Shown here: positions 56,156 through 64,000 of the stretch, one piece after another
Position numbering within the stretch: position 1 is the first letter of the stretch
How the letters are laid out: each line of letters starts with the position of its first letter
Assembly (NCBI GenBank): GCA_012934845.2
Contig: WNNJ02001660.1
Span: 141,068-205,067, forward strand
Origin: Pomphorhynchus laevis
Lineage: Eukaryota; Acanthocephala; Palaeacanthocephala; Echinorhynchida; Pomphorhynchidae
DNA length: 64,000 nucleotides
Direction of reading: 5' to 3'
Notes under the pieces: model-generated
Told to the model about the DNA's origin: nothing
The model's input: the letters and a program-made list of their open reading frames with translations, nothing else
The model's database searches: none
Made by a program: the position numbers and the translations under genes

Positions 56156-58955
56156 CTATTTATGTCATAAGTTGGAACACTGCGGATCGACATAAACAAA
56201 CTTCCCTATATGTCCAACGTGACTGTCAACACTTGAAATAAAAATGTTAAAATAGCCTTAATCCGTCTTGTTGTTACTGCAGACGGTAACACCCGGCATT
56301 CTCCAGGAATTGCCAGTTTTCAAAGATTACATAATCAGACACCAAAGCAACACTAGACTCAAATCGATCGCGGACTCTTGCAAAATTGATCTAACCCCTC
56401 CAAATCGTCCTTCAAGGATTTCTCCACTTTATTGAAGAAATTACTAACTGATTTTATAAAGAATATGGAAACAATTGCAACAAAAATTATCGTTGCCATG
56501 GTAACTCCTTAATCCGTTTTGTACCAACAGCAACCTCTAACAAGACGATTGCGTCTAGTGACAACGATAACCAGAAAATTAAAGTGAAATTATATAGTGG
56601 GTAGCAGTCAAGACTCTCTTTCATTAAACATCCTTCTGTGGAATTTGGGAGGTGCTTCTGCAAAGTTGTTATGATGACGTCATTGTCCTTTAGGAAACTA
56701 AATCGATCCGGACTCTAGGAAATTACTCGATTTATACCACAGCAAATTAGCACCCCTATATATTCCGTACATAGCCCATCCATAATCATCTTCATCTCAA
56801 GATATTGTAACCCCAGTTAAATGCTCACTAAGATCATCCATCTTACTAGACTTATTTTGTTCTATCGTGCCTTGTTTAGCTAACTTTCTGTAATGACGGT
56901 AAGCGAATAAGTCTAACCAATATCTACATTCGACCAGTGAAGATACATAAGAATCGCGACCTCCTACAAATTCTCTCCTCGACATTCTACTGATTCATCA
57001 AAGATGGTTGCTTTAACTTTTCTGTATTGAACAATCGCGACAATAATTGACCACTTCACACGCCCTATTTCGATTGCGGTTAGAAGATACCAACTGAGAA
57101 GATACAACTTTGATCCAATCAAAGTTGTCCTCTTCTAGGTGGCTATATGACTCTGTTCCGTTGTAAGTAATGCGAGTTTCACCCGATTTAATTCCTTCAG
57201 CAAACTACCAAGATTTCATCGACAACCTATAAAGGTCACATTTTTGATCATACAACGCCAAAACTCAAGGTCCTAGCTAAAATGCAACATCTTCCTAATC
57301 TTTATGACACCTTCAGAGAGATTATCTTGAAATAATATCGTAGTTCTCGTTACATAATCCAGCTAAGTTGAGAAAGGGTTGCATTGCTCGCCTTAACCCT
57401 TCCCAGTCGTCCTTCAGGAAGATATTAGATAGATAAATTTGTCAGTAGGAAACAATGCACCAAGTTAAATTGGCACTTTAGGTCTTGACACTTTTAGAGA
57501 TTCGATTTCCCTACACAATTATATAGCAACTCCCTCACCGCAACAAATTTCTTCTTGGTGTAGTTTCATAAGCAGAGATTTGTCTATAACAAACATCCTG
57601 GAGACCATCACCAAAACTCTCCAAATTCTGTCCGCCACTTTTCACTCGAGTCTGTCAGCTTTTGACAAAAGTCAGAGAAAAGAGATCGCCATCACAGAGC
57701 TGTTAGCCTCACCATTCAACATTGTTGGTATCAATGTCACAAGACGAATATTTTTATCCAAAAACGAATCCGGTGACCTGTCCTAAATATCTGAGGCACA
57801 TTTCGATTCAAAACTCCCTGATTTTCATTTACAAAAAGCCATGCTCGTAAAATCCACGAGCATTTAATTAGGCGACATTTGATCCCACCAAGTTTTCATG
57901 TGTATATTAGTGGACGCTCGGATCACTCAGCAGTTGGTGAAGTGTATCGTTTCTGCCAGGAGAACAATAATCAGTTATCGGTGACTGTTTTTCTCGATTT
58001 TCCCGCTACAATTGACCGTATTTCCATTCCCTTTGTTATCTCTTATCTCAGATCTGTCGGGTTTGCCAGCGAGAATTTTTGACAGTGTGGAAATACTGTT
58101 GTTTACCAAACGCTTCTACTATGAAAACAACCATGATGCGAGTTAGTTCTACCCAATTTTTGGTGTACCTTAAGGCTCCCTTCTCTTCAATCTTATATTT
58201 AGCTTCCTCAATTATTCTTCTTCACCTTTAATGTGCGATCAACATCTGGTGGTATTTGCTGATGATACCACCACCTTGTTTTCACGACGCAGTGTTGTCT
58301 CAAAAATCAACCATTTCTGTTTAAGATTAAAATTACAGTTAGCCTCATCCAACCTCACTATTATTCACTCCAAGACGCAGGTGGTTATTTCTCATGGCAC
58401 ACCTGCAACAACAAAGTTAAAGAGATTGCCAATCTCAGAATTCTCCTCCATTATGATGAATCAACCCATCACCTTCTTTACATAGCGAGTAAGATATCTG
58501 TGTTTCACCATTTCTGTGAACTGGGCTGCCGGATTGACTTGTATAGATTCAAGAATGTCTTGAAGAGAGCAATATGGACCTTGAAACAGACCTATCGTCT
58601 GTCATTAGGAGACAAGGTTCAGATGTGCCTTTGGTGCACACTGGCTATCTCAGGACTAGTCTTCGTTTCTAAAGGATATCCCCTGAGCAAAAAAAGATTT
58701 CTTATGCACCTAATGTCGAGACTATTGTTCATTGTGTGTGTGATTGAGACTTCATGCGTGTGGCAAACCATGTTTGGATTAATCGTAGGATGACGTGTTG
58801 ATGTGACCATTCGGGATATAATCCCCCTACGGATTGGAAGAAGTTTGTGAAAATATAATCCTTGAAGGATCATCAATTTGTTTTATTTCATTTCTTGATG
58901 TTAACCATTTATTCTTTAACTGTACATTTACTTATTAAAAAAATCGTATTATGTA
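56156..58955 (+). mobile_element. LINE copy I, most diverged copy
   Basis: It directly follows copy H head to tail. Decayed ORF1 C-terminal and linker sequence lie at 56,160-56,600 and the endonuclease at about 56,620-57,000. RT segments: SAFDKSQRKEIAI (57,650), FLDFPATIDRISIPF (57,990), FADD motif C at about 58,250 (VVFADDTTTLFS) and ISGLVFVSKGYPLSKKRF (58,650). The 3' end TTATTAAAAAAATCGTATTA lies near 58,940. It is older than A, B, E and H by divergence. Confidence 0.78.
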
Positions 58956-59872
58956 TTAACATATAATAAGAATTAAGTAATATTATGACAATAGCCTTAT
59001 TTTCTGAATAATTATATTCACAAAAGTTAAATTCTATGTTGTAATGGCAAATTATTCTTTTTGTCAACGATAGGTTTTGTTTATATAATTGCAAAATTTT
59101 AATCGTTTGTTACGATTTAATACATTTTTGATCTTTGAGCGACTGCATTTCTTAATTTTGACTTGTCCTATTTAATTAAAATAGTATTCAATATCACAGA
59201 CATTTCATTAACACTTACATTGAAAGCTGCTATTGAGTTACATTTGAGATATACAATAGTCCTTTTTTTACTTAATTTACTTTTTATATTTTTACTTTTT
59301 ACAATTTACTTTTTTGAGAGTAAATTTTAATTTTATAAAAAGTTACAGTCAATCAATCATATTTTTATATGACATTCTATATTCGAATTCTTCCAGAATC
59401 AGCAAATCGCAATTTAAGAACATTATAGTGGAAACAATATCAAATATAGTTTAAATATTAAATAATTATCCGTCACTTGTGCTGTATTTTCAATGGATTC
59501 GGTTTATTACACTGAATACGTGGATAATAATATCCGAGCAAATACGAGATAAGAAAACTATGCGATTTTGAGTTATAAAGACTCGTACTCATCACTACAT
59601 GTGAATATAATGCGGATAAGTTTAAGATCTAGAAGTACAAAATAATAAATTTGAACTTTATTTTATATGAAAAATAAAACATGTTGAATAAATGCTAAAT
59701 CACTAATGACTAACCAATAGTTATCAGCGAAATATTCATTTTAAATAGTTTAATTCTGTTGTAGATAAAATATTTAATATTCTCCGAATAATAATGTTAT
59801 GGGGCTTTATTTACATGCTGAATTTTGTCTTGAAATGTCTCAAATTTTTGTGTCAAAAATCAATAATTGAGC
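58956..59872. other. AT-rich intergenic DNA
   Basis: No coding frame, RNA or element is recognised here. Confidence 0.6.
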
Positions 59873-60145
59873 TAATTAAATAAGCAAACTGAGTCTACGT
59901 ATTTTATATTGCAAATTAAAAATAATGCAAAATAAAAGTTAAATAGTTAGATAAAAAATTAATTAATAATAAATAATTGTTATAAGATTTTATATAATTT
60001 ATATCAAGTTAAAATTTAAAATTTAAATTTAAATTAAAAGTCAATTTTTATGAATTGACTAATAAATAATATACGATGTATCAAAATAAGGATTAGAGGT
60101 CATCAGGATAAACTGCTATGTTATCAGGTTTCGACACATATTCTC
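59873..60145 (+). repeat. Repeat R, copy 2
   Basis: Same family as 277-556. It is about 95 % alike to copy 3 until TATCAGGTTTCGACACAT, then ends early without the GGGGCC tail. Copies 2 and 3 are tandem, about 305 bp apart. Confidence 0.9.
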
Positions 60146-60177
60146 GTAATAATTTCATTTATACGACACTATATAAT

Positions 60178-60477
60178 CAATTAAATAAGCTAACTGAGTC
60201 TACGTATTTTATATTGCAAATTAAAAATAATGCAAAATAAAAGTTAAATAGTTAGATAAAAAATTAATTAATAATAAATAATTGTTATAAGATTTTATAT
60301 AATTTATATCAAGTTAAAATTTAAAATTTAAATTTAAATTAAAAGTCAATTTTTATGAATTGACTAATAAATAATATACGATGTATCAAAATAAGGATTA
60401 GAGGTCATCAGGAGGAACTGCTATGTTATCAGGTTTCGGCCCCTAACTCCTCTACCCAACATAGCAGCGGGGCCAAA
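60178..60477 (+). repeat. Repeat R, copy 3 (complete)
   Basis: It runs from TTAAATAAGCTAACTGAGTC to AGCAGCGGGGCC. Arms CTGCTATGTT (60,418-60,427) and AACATAGCAG (60,458-60,467) form a hairpin, with GGCCCC/GGGGCC nested nearby. On the minus strand the end reads UUAGGGG-CC-GAAAC, then CUGAUGA-CCUCUAA. UUAGGGG can pair with CCUCUAA, again the permuted hammerhead order, but without the 11-nt GUA spacing of the SINE copies. Confidence 0.9.
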
Positions 60478-62795
60478 TACATGCTAATGATGTATTTCCT
60501 CTGATAAAACTATCTAGTATCTTATTCTAATACAAAGTATATTATTTATTATCCATAAAAATTTGCCACTTAAGAGTTTAAATACAAAATATTTTCGAAA
60601 ATATTTTTTTATATTTACAAATACAAGAAGGAATCGTAAAATAGCAAGATTTTATCAACTTAGCGTATTGGTTTTCTTTTACCGCGTTGTTGTTTGAGTC
60701 AAAGAGTTGTGACAAAAGATAGTGACATAACACATCACTATCTCATAAAAGCCATGTCTGGTGCATCTTATAAAGCATATCAAGTTCTATAATTATACTA
60801 ATAATTATATAATTAATGATATAATTGTATTATTAATTCTTTAATATTATAGATTTTTATTTTTGGTAAAAGTAAACTGTTTTAAGAATCTATCAAATAT
60901 TACCCAAAGTGATAAAATTTTGGCAGAAGAATATAAATATTTATTTATAAAATAAATTAATTATTACTATTTATCGTTTGACGTCAATCAAATCGTCAGA
61001 CGCCAATCGTTTGTTGGTGTTTTATCCAGGGGCAACTGTGAAGTAACTAGTTGTACATTATCACAATCGATCTTCATTCGGTTATTTTACGTTTACGATA
61101 CAACTTGGAACTACTTATAAAACGGCTTTTAACGAAATGGCTTTAATAACTTGATTATTTATCACAAGAAACCTTGTAATCTATACGGATTATTCATACG
61201 GAAACCAAAGCGTAATCATCAAACACAATTGTATATCGTGTTGAGAATGAATTTGCTTTCATGTAGGGCAAACATCAGAGGAGTTAATCAAGGAATGCAA
61301 ATAAGATCAATACGCCATTAAGCAAGGGGATGTGATAAAACTCTGCGATATTTAATCACGTACGTGATGATCACAACATCAACTTCGGCTATATTTAAAC
61401 CGTTTATTATGAGTACGACCTATCGAGGAGATTGATCAATGAATCTTTGTATTTCCAATCAGCCTCACCTAATGCAGCAAATCTAATTAGAAACTTCAAT
61501 TACCTATCATGACCGAAATAACATGAAATTCTTTCGTATCGGTGTTGTGTATATAAGGTTGTGTCTTTTTATTTTTGCGTTAAGGGCTAAATCGTCTAAA
61601 GCTAGCATTATTTGTCCATTAACCTCATTTCTTGAGGTTAAGTCCATTAACCTCAAGTTTACGTTAGCACGAAAGCAAATCTTGATTAATACTATTAGTA
61701 TATACCTATTTGTACTTATAGAACTAAATATGTTTAATAATCTAATTTACTAACTTGTACTAGTCAAATGTACTAAATTGCAGTACAATAACATTTACCT
61801 TTAACACATTAATAAAGGTAACAGAAATTAGAATTCAGAAATTACCTCTAAAATCTAAGCTTGTTAGCAAATCGAATATAATAACACACACTATTTGATA
61901 AATTATTTACACAAATCTTTTAGCAAAACACACATCAATCAATTATCCAAGACAAAGTCTTGTTAGGATATGAAGTAGAATTGTGAATTATCAAAATAAT
62001 TTTGTCAACACTCAACTGTTACTTTTGAACTAGCTTTTTCTCATAATCATAAATAAACGACAATCAAAAGTCAATAACAGCTGCGAACAAACAATGAACA
62101 TCAAATATATTATCTTAACTGTTTTCACTGGAAAAGTGAAATCTCACTGGATGCTATGCGAATATATGAAAATTCAGTTTTTGTTAAAACAGCGAAATAT
62201 AGCAAGTAGCAGGTAAAAGTAAAGAAAGCTAATAATGGGACTATCGTTTATTGGTATTAAGAACTTGTTCGTAATTACAGACAAATTGTAATTCTCCGAA
62301 AGTGTTATGAGTAAAATCTTTTGTTATAAGCTGAGATCATGGATATTTAAGTGGATTTCTAACAGTTATTACTAGGAACTGCAACAAAAGCAAAATGCTT
62401 AGCATTAATCTAACATAATTGGTATTCTTATGGGATTAAGAATACCAATTTAGATGTCGTCTCCGTTTCCACCTTCGCGACACATGATTTAGATGTTTGA
62501 GATTACCGTCTCCGTTCCCACCTTATTGACACATAATTTAGATTTTTTTGTGGTCATGTAAACGTGTGCCGGCACGCATTTGCCATGTAAAAATAAATCC
62601 TTAAAAATAAAATCAAAGAATTTTAACTAATTATCTAATGTTACTGTGGTAAGAAGAAGGGATTTATGCTTTTCTAATAAATCTTAAGGATTTAAATTCC
62701 AAATTTCCTTGTTAAACCTTACAATTTTGATAGTGATATTGACTTTGTTTAAATTGACATGCAATTTGGATACACGAAAATTTCGTATACCGTAC
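60478..62795. other. AT-rich intergenic DNA with small hairpins
   Basis: No gene is supported. Hairpins: 60,718-60,742 (8-bp arms), 61,619-61,641 (TTAACCTCA arms, with a further copy of CCATTAACCTCA just after), 62,417-62,450 (14-bp arms). A two-unit tandem of TCTCCGTTNCCACCTT...GACACATNATTTAGAT lies at 62,460-62,540. Confidence 0.6.
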
Positions 62796-62938
62796 TTGAA
62801 ATACAATAAGTAATAATTAAGGCCTCGATCTTTACACGATGACTTTAACTCAATGGCCTGCCGGGAATTTTCTGTGATGGAAAGAGCCTTTTCCGCGACA
62901 TTTTCTACAATTTCGTAGATTTTCCAATATTTATTCAA
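62796..62938 (-). CDS. Possible internal exon on the minus strand
   Basis: Between an acceptor-like CCAAAAAACAG (with a CTAAT branch-point-like motif upstream) and a donor CAA|GTACGG there are 143 bp open in one frame. The peptide includes WKIYEIVENVAEKALSITEN and SRQAIELKSSCKDRGL, a helical, charged segment with G+C well above its surroundings. Flanking exons are not identified, and the acceptor has a weak pyrimidine tract. Family unknown. Confidence 0.38.
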
Positions 62939-63236
62939 CTGTTTTTTGGACGATTAGAATAGGCATTTTATGAGATTTTCACATGCACTTATTTAGAAAT
63001 TGTCTCACTCAAAAAGAAATGAGCATTGCCGTCTTATGACCAATGTGCAGCGTGTTATATCTTTAGATAAGCTCTCAGAAAAAAAATCTGCATCGTCCAA
63101 CAAAATATGTGAGACGATGTTTCACATATTTTGCCCTTTTGGAGTGGAGACTTAAGGATCACTGGGCTCTTCGGCTTTGGCCTTGATAAGGAGATAGGAA
63201 AAAGATTAAAGCAAGTTACCGGGGATTCAAGTATAT

Positions 63237-63372
63237 CTTGATATAAATTATATAAAATCTTATAACAATTATTTATTATTAATTAATTTTTTATCTAACT
63301 ATTTAACTTTTATTTTGCATTATTTTTAATTTGCAATATAAAATACGTAGACTCAGTTAGCTTATTTAATCG
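63237..63372 (-). repeat. Repeat R, inverted partial copy 4
   Basis: Reverse complement of the first half of copy 3 (the AACTGAGTCTACGTATTTTA to ATTTATATCAAG portion), nearly identical. With copies 2 and 3 it forms an inverted pair about 3 kb apart. Confidence 0.92.
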
Positions 63373-63951
63373 CTATTCAACGAGGAAATGCTGTCAGCAT
63401 TCTGACACTGCTCCAAAGAGCAGAAACATGGTAAGTTAGTGGTAAGTTGACGACTAAGATTATGATGTACAAGAACTTTGTTTCGGACATTGTTTTTTAC
63501 AACTTAAACAACCTGTTTATTTTAAAATTTAATTTAATCTTTATAAAAAATATATGTTAAAATTTTCAAGCAAGTTTGATATTTTTTCTTGAATTATACA
63601 TTAACAAAATATTATTAAAATATTTAATTTACAATATATAAATCAACAAAATATTATTAAAAATAAATTAAACTCTTAATCACAAAATTTTTGTCGGGTG
63701 GATTACTCTGTTTACTCTGTATTCGAATAAGATACACTAGAAAATCAAATTCTTGATACTCTGCATTTGGATAAGATACACCCGAAAATCAAGAATTTTT
63801 AAAAATCAATAATTTTCAAGTTTGATTAATTTTTTCCGTTTCTTATAATGGAGAAGTAAAATATTATTAAATCATCAACAAAATATTATATTAATAATAT
63901 TATTAATATCATCAACAAAATATTATTAAAATATTTAATATTCTTAAATTT

Positions 63952-64000
63952 TAACTTGATATAAATATAAATTGTATAAAATCTTATATAATTATTTATT
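63952..64000 (-). repeat. Repeat R fragment at the window edge
   Basis: TTTTAACTTGATATAAAT and AAAATCTTATATAATTATTT match the middle of repeat R in inverted orientation. The copy probably continues beyond the window. Confidence 0.6.

Noticed and set aside
1-64000. CRISPR arrays, operons, rRNA genes, telomeric repeats or bacterial mobile elements
   Set aside because: No regularly spaced repeats with unique spacers, no rRNA-like conserved blocks, no telomere-type arrays and no Shine-Dalgarno-type gene spacing were seen.

Overview
The window is animal nuclear DNA. It is roughly 70 % A+T, has long gene-poor stretches, plausible GT/AG exon borders, no operons, no bacterial signals, and a very high load of non-LTR retroelements. 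The host is probably an invertebrate. The one clear host gene resembles DNAAF5, a cytoplasmic assembly factor for axonemal dynein, so the organism should have motile cilia or flagella. The species cannot be named from sequence alone. All calls were made by eye from translation, motif recognition and repeat comparison.

Layout. 0.1-3.9 kb: a possible 3' exon, one copy of a dispersed repeat (repeat R), then an intact 737-codon reverse transcriptase with a C-terminal restriction-like endonuclease. That gene is bracketed by imperfect direct repeats and followed by small acidic reading frames. 3.9-8.1 kb: AT-rich DNA, a SINE-like repeat and a 63-bp-armed palindrome. 8.1-17.9 kb: three head-to-tail copies (A, B, C) of one Jockey-superfamily-like LINE, with an 880-bp inverted duplication inside. 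18-22 kb: one acidic exon, then AT desert. 22.3-28.1 kb: two more LINE copies (D, E) in head-to-head orientation. 29-34.3 kb: candidate exons on the minus strand, including a two-exon gene rich in kinase and phosphatase docking motifs. 33-37.8 kb: a Penelope-like remnant, two well-formed hammerhead ribozymes and SINE-like repeats. 38.3-40.7 kb: the intronless DNAAF5-like gene. 43.6-59 kb: LINE copies F, H and I. F is split by an L2/CR1-type fragment and by a broken Ty3/Gypsy-type fossil with only 69-bp terminal repeats. 59-64 kb: copies of repeat R and one candidate exon.

The most unusual signal is a set of dispersed repeats at about 7.4, 8.1, 33.0, 37.5 and 41.8 kb. Each carries the two hammerhead cores in circularly permuted order (GAAA first, CUGAUGA second). 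They have a fixed 11-nt spacing from GAAA to a GUA/AUA triplet and a covarying outer helix. Together with the two normal-order hammerheads at 35.9 and 36.9 kb, this suggests a ribozyme-bearing retroelement ecology. A second signal is a large excess of short, nearly perfect inverted duplications, in unique DNA and inside LINEs, which looks like a template-switching mutation process.
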